From NCBI GenBank assembly GCA_000310025.1, contig FN649731.1:3752186-3816185 (forward strand): a DNA stretch of 64,000 bases. Reading direction: 5' to 3'. Below, piece by piece: positions 12,188-24,990 of the stretch (position 1 is its first letter; each line of letters begins with the position of its first letter). A program made the translations under genes and the position numbers. Source of the stretch: Ectocarpus siliculosus. Taxonomy: Eukaryota > Sar > Phaeophyceae > Ectocarpales > Ectocarpaceae. Under the pieces are notes generated by a model. That model had not been told where the DNA came from and made no database searches. It saw nothing but the letters and a program-made list of their open reading frames with translations.

Positions 12188-14004
12188 AGCCGACTTCCTG
12201 ACCCTTGACAAGAAGTTGCACGTTTTGGGTCGTTTTACATGAATCAAGTTGGCTTTTGGGTTGTTCGTGGTTAGGTTGTTTATATGATATTCTGCTATTT
12301 TTACTTGAGATTGTTAGTAGTTTGCACGGTGTTCGTAGAAAATGCTGCTTGGGACAGCGCAAGGCGCAGACGGCGACGGGCTGGCAACGCAAGGCGTTTC
12401 GGGGGGAGTTTTCAGCCCACCCATCTAGATCACACGAGTGTTTTTGTATCATTGTGTCTTTCCTCTGCCTGATGTTTGTGTGGACCGTGTTGCTGCTTTT
12501 CAGGCTTCGCGTGGCGCTGGTCCTCCTGCATGAATGAGTCACTAACGACGTGCTTTGTATTTTGGTGCAGTCTATCTTTGTATCGGCGTTGTCCCTATGT
12601 AGGAGATGCCGCGCCATGATGATATCTGGGGGTGACTGCACGGCAGCTAGTCCAGACAAATTCGGTATCTCGTGTCTGTTAGTTGTGGATGGCCACCGCC
12701 ATGTGGCACGTTTGGGGGTGGGTGTGTGTGTTTGTGTGAAATGGCCATGTTGCAAGTGTGGGGGCGAGTGTGTGTGTGTGGAAATGCTGATGTGTGTGGT
12801 TGTTCCCGGAACGTTTGCGGTCTACAGTACGGCCGGAAACGAGCAGCACTGATTGAATCCAGTGTTGCGCCCATAATGTCCCTTCGATGGCGTATTTCCT
12901 TCGATGATATGTGTGTTGTGCTGATGTTGTGGTAGAATCAAATGGTGCGAGTGTGTTGTGCCGTGTCCATGTGTGTCACAGTAGTTGGCGCTGATTTGAG
13001 ACCCACAAAATTTATGATAGATTTCTTGGTCATCATATGCCGAACAGGGTTTGACCTGTCCCTACGCCGTGTCTGGTAGGGCTTCAATGCCCACCCAAAG
13101 CGATGCCTGTGGGTAAACAACGTTGCGGTTGTCGCAACGAGGAGAATGTACACATGTGGGTAGGGACGAACTTGTAGTTTACCAGTCCTTGCTGGTGTGG
13201 ACAATCCAGCCAAGGCAAAGGCTGGAGGGATCACCTCATGTCCTCACCGAGTTCGTAAACTTTCCATACATTTACACACCCGACCAGCGTAGTGCCCGAA
13301 TCAACATACATTGAAACCATCGCACATGATTCTTCACTATCCATCGCCTTGTACCCCTGCCCTTTGGTCCTACCATGATTTCTTTCACCAGTTTTTTCTG
13401 TTAACGGTCGCAAAACCCAAGCCTCCAAGTACGAAATTCCCAAGCTCTACTGTTACTTGGTCTCTCCAGACAAACAGTCTAGTCAATAACGAAACGTGTC
13501 TTGGAGAGTTGTTTGATCCGTTCCGCACAACTAAAAAACATTGGCTTCTTACTCTAGGAACGGACTCACAATACGGAACGATTGTTTCGCCCACAAAGGA
13601 AAACCATTGAATTCCACCACGGTACGGCGGAGAGATAACGAACGGTAGCCACACGTCCCTCCGGAATCCCGAAAGACCCAAACCAGTCTAATCTTGACAG
13701 GCAAAGGCAGAGGAACATTCGTCGGGCGGACGGATCCCGGTTGGATTTCACCGTTTCCAGGGCGTTAACCACGGTCTTCCTTCATGCACTTCTCCTTCTC
13801 GGGTGCATGCCGAGGGAGCCATCTCGATTCTTGACGGCATTCGTGCCGACTTGTTCTGTAGAGGGTTTAATCAGTTCGCTGCAGAATCGTGCGCCATGCT
13901 GGTAATTCGTGTGCCATTATTTATGTAAGCGTAGACCGGTTTAAGACAACAACAACAACAACGTACTCGACTGTCCATGGCATCGGGAGTGGGAAGTAAA
14001 CATC
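12188..14004. other. Intergenic region after copy 1
   Basis: This begins the spacer between the convergent copies 1 and 2. It contains GT-rich stretches (about 12715-12800), and the presumed 3' UTR of copy 1 lies just after 12187. No conserved coding region or RNA gene was recognised. Confidence 0.5.
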
Positions 14005-14223
14005 GCAAGAGGCGGAGACGTGGCACTCCCCCCAGACCGACCTTCAAAGCTCGATGGCTACACAACCAAGAGCGCGCGGACAGAGTCCGATACGTGTACG
14101 AAAAGCTTGTGACGAGATATTTCAAGAACCACTATTACATTGTTGGAGTTGGAACAATCTTTGTTGTGGATCTATCCAGAATAGCAAAATGGTCTAGGGG
14201 GGGTGCCATCTGTCCACCTCTTA
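14005..14223. mobile_element. Diverged MITE related to 760-969
   Basis: Imperfect inverted ends: AAGAGGCGGAGACGTGGCAC on the left and the complement of AAGAGGTGGACAGATGGCAC on the right, each followed by a C-run and AGACC. The internal GACCTTCAAAGCTCGATGG resembles the core of the other MITEs. A TA follows on the right but the left base pair is altered. Boundaries are uncertain by a few bases. Confidence 0.55.
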
Positions 14224-15384
14224 CTGAACGGTAGTTGAGAGGTGAAAATCCAATGCTGGGGAGCTTAAACCGTGTATCTTGGCAGCGTGTGCTGTGGCCA
14301 GCAAGAATTGGGCCAGCCGACCCCGTACCAGCGCTGCGGCCGCGTTCCCTCCCAAATATTACGGCCAGAGTGCGCTGGTAAATGGATTTCGAGTCCAACA
14401 ATGTTGTTCGTCAAAATATGAAAGTCGAGCTACAGGCCCCCCACAGCAGCTGCCGTGGTACATGTTCCGGGTGTGACGGCGTGCTGAGGACGTCATGCGC
14501 TGGGCAGGCTTCTGTAACCAACGTGTACTACTGCACTCACTCCAGCACCACCACAGCAATACAATCAAACTGTTCATACGCACGCATAGTCTAAACGAAA
14601 CATGTCAAGCCGACGTCCGCTGATTGAGACCCGTAACGATTGTCATGTAGCTCTGCCCTAGTCCCAGTCGCCTCCTCAGCAAGTTCTATTCCTGTTCTGC
14701 TTCAAGTGCGTGGCTTTGGACCCGAAACAAATCCAATTCGAAAAGAAACGCGTATCCGTCAAAAAGAATTGAGTGTTGAAGCGTTTCCACAGAAGAAATC
14801 GATCCCCACGACGAAACACTGACCCTGACCGGCTAGTCGGGGGGGGGGGGAAGCTACACGTCATTGTTGGTGTATTGACTGTTCAGCCCTTTTCCGATGA
14901 GAACGAGAGGGGGGGGACCAACAGACAGACAACGAGGAAGCCTAACCAAAACGTCTCCTCCCGTGAGTACACAACCGGAGCCAAAACCGAAATGTGGTTC
15001 TCGCAACTCCCTTTTCGAAGCACAAAAAATGTCATACACAACACTGATAATTTAAACATGGCCGAATTTGAGGGGTTTCCAAGTTTCGAACTTGCGCCCG
15101 CGTTAAACTGGGAGGTAAGTCTCGTTGCCGAATGGCAATGTTTACATTCGGAGGTTAAGGTACGTATGCACGCCGTGTTTTCCCGCAGCCTGGGGGTGCC
15201 ACCCTGGACGAAACAGCCCCCTTGCGGCTGATGCCACGCGCTTGCCAAATCTCAACATCACCTCCAACCGGAAGGCGCTTGGAACATAACTACACGGGTG
15301 AATTTTGCAAATCTACACCTCCAAAATAGCCCGCATGGATGTCTACATGTATTGAAGATCCTTGCAGCGGGTTGCTCCAGTCAG
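14224..15384. other. Intergenic region between convergent copies 1 and 2
   Basis: No supported gene. Open frames of 60-150 codons occur on both strands but share no family features and lack consistent coding composition. The 3' UTR of copy 2 is expected next to 15385. Confidence 0.5.
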
Positions 15385-16251
15385 TCAGCTTTCCCCGCCG
15401 ACAGCGGCACCGCCGGAAGAGGGGAGCGCGGAGGAGGTCGCTGGAGCCCGCCCCTCTCGAGCGAGCCGGGCGCTTTTCGCGGCCACCTGCTCGAACGTCA
15501 GCATGGTCTTCGCCAAGGCTACAGGGTTCTCGTTGTCGCGGGAGTCGTCCACCGACTGCTGGGTGGCGAACCAGGTTGAGAAGAGGACGGCCAGGATGAG
15601 GAAGATGTTGATCGCCACCATGATTCCCCCCAGGACGGAGCGACTGCCTTCACCCGCCGTATCTGCCTTTATAAGCAGCCTGGACGGAAGGGAAAACACC
15701 GAGTTGATGAGCTCCTTCCCCAATATTCTTCTTGGCCTTTTCTACGTTGGCTGAAGCTGAGCGTGGCGTGAGCAACAAACGGGGACCTAACAACAGAAAT
15801 ATCTGCAACAAAATTAATGTTGTGGTATGGTTATACTCACGCCAAGAAGTTGCTCAGGAAGATGACCACGCAGCCCTGAAAAGCGGTGACGAGTGCCAAT
15901 GCCGAAACGGACCCCGGGAAACGACAAAAGAGAAGCCGGGCACGTACGCGCGTGCAACGGGGAGGGAGAGGTTAGAGCCGGGAACGCTGTGAGTCAGTTA
16001 TTGGCTTCAAGACGAGGCGCTGAGAGGCTGTTTTGCACCGCCAGTCTAGTTCTATGGAGGGTGAGTGCGTGAACAATCACACTAAAGCACCAAAGAAGGA
16101 AAGCATGCGTCCCGCCCGTATGCTCGCCGATGCTCGGGGGTTATGACTGAAATAAAAATCCCGAAAATAACTTTCACGAGCATGATATAAAGAGCAACAT
16201 GAATCCTCCCAGAACATGCCATGCTGTTAACGAAGCTCCCTCCCTCCCTCC

Positions 16252-16298
<47 letters not shown>

Positions 16299-19200
16299 TT
16301 CTCTCTCACCAGGCGGTAGAGCCACGAGTCCGCGGGATCCAGGTGGGGTCTCAACAGCTCGAAGCCCAGCAGGCTCGCGAAGGCGAACATGCAGGCGATG
16401 GCCGCCTGGGCCACCGTGTGCGGGGCGATGAAAATCAGAGCCCCCGTCAGGAGGATCCTCCGGCCGCACTCGATCACCTCGTAGTAGTACATGTCGGGAC
16501 CTGTGCAAGCAAGTACAGAGGGGAGTCAAGAGTGTGGAACCCTGAACGGCATCGATCATCCCATCGGACAACAAGGGCTCGGCGGGAAGAAAAGACCCTG
16601 CTGCACGGAACAGAGCAACGCTCGGTTTGCTTAACACGCGTGTTGATCCATTTCACGTTGAAGAACTCCTTTTTACCAAAGTCTTTCCACAGGAACATGG
16701 AGGGTACCAGGTCCGGATTCTGCCTGCGCTTCTCCAGCCTGTCCTGCAGCTCTTCTTCCGTTTCCCTTGGACCCTCGCTCATTTCCCCATCCAGCTCTAG
16801 ACCGGTGCTATAGTATGCCCGTGGGTTGAGGGAGTCTCGGTTTCTCCAGAGTATGAAGGCGTACAGGAGGGGGATGCCGATCGGATACACCTGAGGGCCG
16901 GTCGTGGTGGTTGGGAGATATCAACGGGAAGACTCCAGCAAGCGAGGAGGTTCATGGCCACGGCTGCGCACACGGTTTTTGCAGAGGAACGACTGCGGCG
17001 GACGGATACCTGAGGGCATGTTGTGGTACAAACCGATGGGATCGCTGCCTCACACCGATCTTTGGGTAAAAAGCCCCAGGCGTTGTACGTGAAGCTTTGA
17101 CCACGGACAGAGCTTTTCTCTGCTGTGTCTCACCGCGATCATGACCCCAGCGTAGACCTCGTACCACGCATGCTTGTTTGTTTTGCACGATATGCCGTAG
17201 TCTGCCCTGAGGAAGCTCTCTCCCTCCACCGCTTCATCGTCGCAGGCGAATGTCTTGAAAACTATCGTAGAAGAGGAGGTGAATACCTGCAAAGAGCAAT
17301 CATAATATCATCACCATGGTGGAGCATACCAAAATGTTTTAGACTCCCGAGGTCCTGGTGTCAAAACGTGCCCAGCCAGCCAAGGGGATGACCGAGAAAG
17401 TTTTGTGTGAAGCCCGCAGAGTATGTTCCTGCTTCAACGCTCGCTCCTTCTGCTCGCGTGTAGTCTGCGTACAACGCGAGTCGCACTCTTCCAGAGAGAA
17501 ACCCATCTCACCAAGAACGTGAGCAGCAATCCTGCCGCCATGTGCCTCGACCACGCCGCCCTCCTGGCAAGAACGCCGGCCGACCCGATTCCTGCCGTTC
17601 GCTTCGCCATCCAGTACGTCACCACTAGCACCCCTCCCAGCCCGATAGGTGCGAGCGTCGTTAGCAGCAGTCTTTCGTAGAACGTCAAGAATGGGAGGGC
17701 GCAGGAGGCCGAGAAGATGTGGCCGACATCGAAGTTGACCACGTCGATCCAAGACAAGAATCGAGAGTATGAGGGGGGGTAGTCTACCCCCGTGATGCTG
17801 GGGAAGACCGTCAGGATCTGCCACACCACCACCAGGATCTTGAGTTTATCCAGCGGCACCCGCGACGCCCAGCCCTTTATCTTTTCGCCAAGCCCGCGAG
17901 ACCCCGACTGTCCTCCCGCCACAGCCTCGGCAGGTGCTGCGTCGGCATCGGCATCAACTGGAGGATGGCTACCGCCACCGCCGCCGACAGAAAATCGTTC
18001 ACAAAATGCTGCGTCCTTTCCTGCGATGGCAAGCGGAAGTACCAAGTTCGCGTCGGAGAAATCAATGGACCCGTCTGATTTGTCCTCGCCGTTGTCGTAC
18101 CCAAACAAATCGTCCGGTGCGTCGAAGCCGCCACCGGTGATCGGCCCTCCGACCTCCCCGGAGTCAAACTCTACCGCGGGGTCATCAACTTGACGACTCG
18201 CGCTGATATTTCTGGCCGACGCGGATCTTTCCGGCAAGGTCGGGCCGGGAGGAGGAAAAGGTTGTTCAGCCCGCGTCGTTGTCTTGCCCGGGACGCGTAG
18301 AGAGCGGGCCACGGATCCGCGGACGCTCGCGACGGCGTCGAGACCCCCGATGAGGAACACGGCCGCGAAGAACAGCAGCAGCAGGGCCACCAGGAAGAAG
18401 ACGGAACCCGCCGCGATGAGGAGTCGGGCCTTAGACCCAGTGCAGGAGTGGCACGTGTTGCCGACGCCCTTGCCGTACCCTTCCGCGCACACGGCGCAAT
18501 CTGCGGGTGGTGGTGGTGGGAGAAAAGGAAGTCAGGCTTTGCTATTGTGGTGAGGCACCTGAAAACCTCCGCGGTGTAGTTTTGTGAGATATGGTGAAGG
18601 TAGGCTACGAGCACGTAGGCGGGAGCGGGTGCAGCGGCGACCGCTCCCAAGGCCAGAGACAAGTAACAAGTGTCAAATTCACCCCGTGTCATGCCATGAA
18701 GGCCGGTATGCTTGCCCGCACTATTTGCGTGAGCCACCACCTGCTGGGTACAACATTTTTTGGCCTTTTTTTAGCTTGGTACTCACATGGACCCTCGTAC
18801 CCCCCGTCGCAGTAATCATCTGAGGTCACAATCTCCGTCGCGCCAACGCAAGCGTCAGAATGAAGGCACCCGTGAATCACCAGAGACTCCTCGCTCGATC
18901 GCCAGTGCCCGGCCCTCACAGGCAAGGAGGTCTGCGTCGCCCCGGGGAGCTCGCAGTCCACCCCCTCCGCGCCGTCGAGTAAGACACACTGCTCGCACGT
19001 GACCTGTTCCTCACCGTCAGGCATGGCGTACTCGAACGCCTCGCAGAGGTAGAAGGCCGTCTCTACCTCTAGCCCCACCCCAGCGGTCGCCGAGTCCGCG
19101 CTGGTGCCGCTACCGACAGTGGCCACCACGAATTGACTGATGAGGCCCCCGCCCACGTCTTGCTCAGTAGACCTCCCTGTGACGGAAATGGTCACGTTTC

Positions 19201-21261
19201 CGCCGGGGGGCAACACTCCGCTAGACGGGAGAGCATTCAGGTCCAGCTTTTCAGCCTCGTACGTCAGGTTCCAGATGGTGGGCGTAGTCCCGTTCGCGGC
19301 TGCGGAGACCGTGAGATCGAACTTAACCCAATCGGGGCGGTACGTCTCGTCCGGCAGATCGCCGCTTACGGTGAGGGTGATCGCCCCGCCGTTGTTTAGA
19401 CACACGCCGTCCTCTAGGCACTCGCACAGCACCCCGAGATCGCTGCCTACGCACTCTCCCGGCCCACAGGCATTAACAGCGCCACAGCCCATGGCTTGAT
19501 CGACGAGAACCAGCGAATCGTTCACCGTCTCGACGTTCTCGATCGTAAGATCGCCGACTAAGGCATTGCGTATCTCGGCATCTGAGTACGGTGAAGTAAC
19601 GGCCATGGTTGTGGAGCTCTCGCTGAAGTCGCAGCTGTTGAGCACAAGAGAGCCAGCGCTGGGGTTTGCGTGGTAGAACACGGTGTCCCCCAGCCACCCG
19701 CCGAAGACGCAGTCCTCGGCAACGAGAGACGCCGTGCTGTCCGTGTGCACCCCGAAGATGCACGTTTCTTCCTGTAGGCCATCGGCCGACTGAAAGTTCA
19801 CCCCTCTCATGACGACCGAGCTACCGCTCACGCCCAGAACGCTGCCCCCTGCGGTCGCAACGTTGTCGGTGACGTTATGGGCTTCGAAGTTAGCGCTGGT
19901 TACCCCAGTGAGGTACGTGGCGGCTCCCTGCGGGGCCCCGTTGCCGATCAAGTCACAGCTGGAGTTGACCCATACGGACGTCTCGGCGTAGATTCCGCCG
20001 CCTTTGTCGCCGGCATTATTGTCTTCGATCGTGGCTCCCTCGCAGGTCAAGCTGGCCTCTTCCTCTAGGTGCACGAACCCGCCATAGAAGCTGTTTTGGT
20101 CATCATCGACAGCAGTTAGATCAAGCAGATGAGGGCGTGGCGCTCGCACGGGCATGAAAAGCAGGCACCGATGTCAGGTACTCATATTCATCAAATGAAC
20201 GCCGTCGGAGGGTCCGAAGCGTACACAATACCAGCCAAGTCTACCAGTAGCCCGCCCCCCGGCCCCCCGAAACGATTGGCCATCGGTGATCGATCCTGTG
20301 GGAACAATGCTCTGTCCTCTCCACGACATGTGGTCAACGATCTAACCGCTAAGGCATGCAAACATGAGTACTCCACCCCGAAACAAAATCGCACGCCAAA
20401 ACCGCGCGCATGACCCGCCGGCAAGCTCACTTGGCGGAGTTGTTCCGAAACACGCCGCCCTTGATAGTCACCACGGTTGGATAGCCCGAAGCCGTGATCA
20501 CCCCCCCCATGGTGAGCCCCTGGTTCTCGCTGAAGGTGCCTCCTTCGATCGCGACGAACGAGCCTCCTAGGCCGGTCGTATCCCCAGAACAGTAGATCTT
20601 GATAATGTAGACAGGCAAAGGGCGAAAACAAGGCTATATGTATTGCATACTCTCGTCGCAGCAAAAAAGGTGCAATAAATATACGCAAAGCATCATGCGC
20701 TTGGTCATGATATCCGTGAAGAATCACACTGGTACAACTTTCTTGAAATCGGTATGAACCGAGTGGCCGTGCGCGGCGATGCCTCCACAAAACCTCGTCG
20801 CACAGCACCATCGACCAGAGGGACACTCAAAAAGTCAGCAGGTGCAAGAATAAACCCGAAAATGGCAACAGCAACAACCATCAGCTGTAAGCGAGTTTCG
20901 CTCGGAGGCAGAGGCTCCGCTGGTGTTCCAAGCCCCGCTCACCACGGCCCCTCTCCCCGCGGCAACGTTTTCCGTGAACGTTCCCCCCGTGATATTGACC
21001 CGCGCGGAGTCGAAAGCGTACAAGACTCCGCCGTTCTTCGCCGCGGTACACATCGCGAACTCCCCCCCATGTACAGTGATGTCGCAGCCCCCCGACCCAT
21101 CTGCGGGCCAAGGGCCGAGAGCGTGTCGGGCAAGCAAGGGGATACGTGTCGATATGGTCTCTTTCCCAGCTGTGGCTGTCATGTGACGTCGGTGCCGTAG
21201 TTCTGGCTCTTGGCATCTGGACTGGTACTGTGGGGTCCCACGGGGTCACTTTTCTCTCTCT

Positions 21262-21333
<72 letters not shown>

Positions 21334-23614
21334 TCTCTCTCCCTCTGCTTCAAGTCGGCCGGACGATACAAAATGCAAGATCTAAAACGCATATGTTATC
21401 TTCTTTTTCCCAGCAATCTGAGCTAAACGGCCTGATACTACAAACAAGATGGTCGAGAAGCGCGCATCGGTTGGCGGAAGACGAGTTTCGTCGCTTGCGA
21501 CCACCTCTCCAGGCCACGGGGAGAGGTGTGGCTTCTGCGGGAATCTCGGCGAGAACACGCTGCGCCATAATGAGCCCTCAGAAACACCGTATGAATTCTT
21601 TCAACAAGCTAGAAGAATCGTGTCTGGGCACATGCCCGACTGTTTCAATGCAATCTTAGGAAATAGGTGCACAACACTTCATCTTAGGAAAATAGTCGCG
21701 GACGAGACTAGAGCTGTGCGTATGCTGCGTAGTTTTCAGATTATCCATCACCGGCTATCTGAGTGTCGCTCCATGCATGGGCCCACGATAAGCACCACTG
21801 GATAACAAGTCCTACGTCGTAACTTACATACGCAGCCCCCGTCGTCTAACGCGCTGTTCCCGCGCATGACCGCCCCATCGTTGACAATGCCCTTGCCAGC
21901 GGCGTAGTAGCAACCGCCGAGCCCTCCTGCGGTGTTGTCGCTGCACACAACGTCGTCGAAGACGACTGTCCCTGTCGGATCCCAACCGAACACCTGCGCA
22001 ACCGGTTTGAGTGCCAACGAGGCAGTGTTAGTCCCAATCCTTCCGCAAATGTCAAAGCTGAACTCGATCGAAAGGAGTCACTTTTTGAGGCGCAAGGAGG
22101 AAAATGAAGACAAAGAAGTGAAGCCAAAACGTGCTAAGTCAGGTGCAGGTAGCACAGCGAGGTTAGAACGGGAATGATGACGTAGAGCCGAATATCTCAT
22201 TTCAGGCGCATGTAGCACAGTAACGTTGTTAATCCATGTAGTCAAAGCTTACGCAGGGAAAGCAACGTACAACACACAATCTACCGTAACCGACGCAACC
22301 GGTTCCCACGCTGGGAAACCAGCCACGTAGCTTGTCTGTGCGCATCGGATAAAATCGCCGAAAACCTCTTGAGACAAAAACGCCTCAAGCGATCACAGAA
22401 TATGGCAGTTAGAACATGAGGGTACAATTTGTAGAACAAAACATATAAACCCGACTCCGTACTAAGACTAATATAGTGGCTATGGCGAACCCCACCGACG
22501 AAACAAGAACTCCAGCATTGCGGCAAGAAAGGGGTTCTTCAGTGGGAAAGCGTACCGTATCAGGGCAACTCACCCCAGCGCCATTCTCCTCGGCAGAATT
22601 GTTCGTCAGCGTTGTGCTTCCTCCGAGTGTGGCGGAGCACGCAGCGACTGCTGCACCGTACCCCAACGTGGTGTTGTTCTCGAACTTGCAGCCATTGATG
22701 GCCATTTCCGTTGAATTCCCCCCGAACACCGCCCCACCCGAGAGCTGAGCGTAGTTCGATCCAAACACCGAGTCCGATATGTTGACCTCGGCATACCAGA
22801 ATGCAGCCGCTCCGCCCCCATCAACTTCATCCGTGGAGACCCAGTATGAAGGATATTGGATCTCTGTCTCCCGGGAGGCGTTATTCGCAATGAACACCGC
22901 CTCACTGAGAGAGCAAGAAGAGGTGGCGTCGTTTGCAAACGCCGTCGTTTCATTCCCTCCGCAATACAGCCCGCCGCCCTCGACTGCCTTGTTGCCCTCG
23001 AACCGGGTGCCGTTTCGGATCACCAGCCCGGCGTCGGTGGTAAGAACGGCACCACCGTTCCCGCTGGCGCTGTTCCCGGAGAACTCCCCCCCGACTATCG
23101 TCAGGTTCCCGCCGTCCGCCCGCACGGCCCCTCCGTCTCCGGCGGTGGCGACATTGCCGTTGAATACGCACGTGTCGAGCGTTACCGATGCCATGCTGGA
23201 TTCAATAGCGCCGCCGCTTGCAGCGCTTCCTCCCGAGAGCCGGAGATCGGTAAGCGTCAGGCCTCCCGACGATGAGACGTAGAACATCCGGGTCTGGCCG
23301 CCGCCCAGCACCTCCGCCGAGTCGTCTTCTCCGGTGATGGACAGAAACGTCCCCGCCCCGACAGAAATAGGAGCCGTGAGAGTAACCGTCCCCGCCCAAA
23401 CGGCCTCCACCGTCCCGCCGTCCGTGCAGTCAACGGCGGCGCCGAGTACACCGGCTTCGGCCACGGTTTCTACTCGGAGCGGCGAGCTGCTGCCACATGT
23501 GGTCGCTACTTGCGCCCATGCTAGTGGCCCTCCCGTCGAGGCTAGCACCAGACATGAGAGCAGGCGGCGGCGGTACCATGCTCGTCGTCGGGTGCCGCGG
23601 GAGCTCCACCCCAT
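15385..23614 (-). CDS. Beta-helix / EGF / multi-pass membrane protein, copy 2 (complete)
   Basis: Exons in transcription order: 23614-22574, 21993-21828, 21100-20943, 20597-20431, 20090-18787, 18500-17512, 17286-17134, 16890-16677, 16500-16310, 15875-15841, 15679-15385. The sum is 4713 nt, exactly 1571 codons, and all phases agree. The start is the ATG before an Arg-rich, hydrophobic leader ending ...LAWA-Q, a good signal peptide. Residues about 60-710 form Gly/Asn-rich parallel beta-helix rungs. An EGF-like module sits near 712-750, a beta-sandwich-like part to about 845, and an ephrin-receptor-like Cys-rich region (Q.F.Y...C..C, GHWR, C....C.G) to about 970. Several TM segments follow, including the family motif YPIGIPLLYAF and a YYYEVIECGRRILLTG block. 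Such fusions are known from stramenopile genomes; the beta-helix part resembles bacterial polymorphic outer-membrane repeats. Function is unknown: cell-surface sensing, adhesion or transport are all possible. Confidence 0.85.
15841..15875 (-). other. 35 bp micro-exon of copy 2
   Basis: It encodes GCVVIFLSNFL plus two bases and is flanked by an AG acceptor and GTGAGTAT donor. The length and phase are identical to copy 1's exon at 11299-11333. Confidence 0.85.
16249..16309. repeat. (CT)n microsatellite at the 5' splice site of copy 2
   Basis: About 60 bases of CT repeats on + (GA on the transcribed strand) follow directly on the donor of the 16500-16310 exon, so the intron begins GTGAGAGAGA and continues as a purine run. 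Confidence 0.9.
21246..21352. repeat. (CT)n microsatellite in an intron of copy 2
   Basis: About 100 bases of almost pure CT dinucleotide repeat lie in the intron between exons 21993-21828 and 21100-20943. Open frames reading Ser-Leu or Arg-Glu repeats here are artefacts of the repeat. Confidence 0.95.
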
Positions 23615-24050
23615 GCCCTCTCTGCTGTGAACGTACCTCAGTTTTGCGAAGGTGGTTCGAACTGTGGAGTTGGTTTTCTCCTGTTTGGCGAACCGGGTCA
23701 TGGAAACCTGAGATACAACCGTAAAAATGAAAAAAACGCACAAGATTCTGCATGTGTGGGGATAGATATGGTGGGCGGCGTTACCTAGACACAGGCGAAG
23801 TCGCATCAAGTAAGTTTATCCAAATAAACACTACAGCATGTTTTGTTCTTGAGTTCGTACTCGTGCAAGTCGCGACTACGCCCGCACACTTTCGGGCTGG
23901 CGTAGATACCAGTATGACGGTAGTCGCTACAGGTGATCTGCATGGTGTCGGCAACCTCGGTCGAAGACGTACACTACTACCTTTTGTCCGGCGAAAAATA
24001 AAACGATGCTACTCAATAAAAGCGGCTAAATGTTAGCGACGATACACTAG
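23615..24050. other. Presumed promoter and 5' UTR region of copy 2
   Basis: Upstream of the copy 2 start codon. No recognisable core-promoter element or gene was seen. Confidence 0.4.
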
Positions 24051-24147
24051 CAAGGACACAGACGCACGGACACGAGCGCAGCGACAGTGCCGGGCCACTC
24101 GCAAGAGACATCCTCACAGGGAAATCGAGGCTCAGAAAGTTTTGAAA

Positions 24148-24176
24148 CGGACAGAGGTGGGTATAATGCCCACCTC
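24148..24176. repeat. Perfect hairpin next to the LINE fragment
   Basis: ACAGAGGTGGG and its complement are separated by 7 bases (TATAATG). It lies just before the LINE-derived open frame. Possible origins are a small terminal repeat or a retroelement secondary structure; no role can be assigned. Confidence 0.6.
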
Positions 24177-24199
24177 TGTTGTTGGTAGTAACACCAGAG

Positions 24200-24990
24200 C
24201 AGAACAGCGTGGGTGTGCGTCAGGAGATATGATGGCCGGGAGCTTTTCGACAGGCCGAGAGCACCGTTCCGGCTCAAGACTCGCTTGCTCCAGGTGGAGG
24301 CGATGGAGACACTGCTGTACGGTTGCATGACATTGGCCCCACGTCGCGAACACTACCGGCTGTTGCGGTCGATGTATCACCGGCTGCTCCTGCGCGTTAT
24401 CGGTTACCAACGCAAGAAGGGCACCTACCGGAAGCGTTCCTACGCCCAGACCCTGAAGAGGGTAAGGTGCCAAAGCGTGGAAGCCATTGTTCGGCAACGG
24501 CGCCTGCTGTTCGCGGGAGCATTGGCAACGCAGCCAGACGGGCGACTCCCGAAACGGTTGATGTTTGGCGAGCTGGTTGCGGGTGGAGGGCCCAGGCAGC
24601 GGGAAGCCGGAGCAAAAAAACTGGCACATGTGCCTGAAGGACGACCTCACGATGTTCAAGGCAAAGCACGGATCTACGGAGGCCGAGCCATGTTTCTCGG
24701 AGTTCCGCAAACCATTTGGACGGGAGCAGCAAAGATGGAGCGGGGTATACCGTGGCATGCGGGGGTAATGCAGGGAACTACGAGGTTCATGATCGCCTGG
24801 CACAAGGATGAAGAGGAGGCTAGCCGGCAAAGAGCGCTCAAACTTAACAACAAGCCCGCAACAGCACGGGCATGGCAACAACCAATAAGGCGGGAGGGGG
24901 GCAGCAGACGGAAGAGACGGCGAGGGAAGAAAGCAAACGAGAAGAGGCGGACCGAGTGGCGCGACATGTTGTGCCGGATTGAACCCCTTG
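24200..24990 (+). pseudogene. LINE-type retrotransposon 3' fragment with frameshifts
   Basis: The conceptual translation carries the block that follows the reverse transcriptase in non-LTR elements: a DGRELFDR..F.LKTRLLQVEAMETLLYGC start, then HRLLLRVIGYQRK, then a S.E..VRQRRLLFAGAL helix and RLPKRLMFGEL. At about 24590 the reading moves to the next frame (NWHMCLKDDLTMF...GSTE) and returns near 24735 for IPWHAGVMQG..RFMIAWHKDEEEAS, ending in a basic Arg/Lys-rich tail. The RT catalytic region itself is absent upstream. It is therefore a 5'-truncated, frameshifted copy that cannot be functional. The continuous 332-codon frame is not a host gene. Family assignment (LINE, clade not determined) rests on remembered features of such proteins. 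Confidence 0.7.

Noticed and set aside
21210-21385. Ser-Leu and Arg-Glu repeat proteins
   Set aside because: They are translations of a CT/GA microsatellite in an intron.
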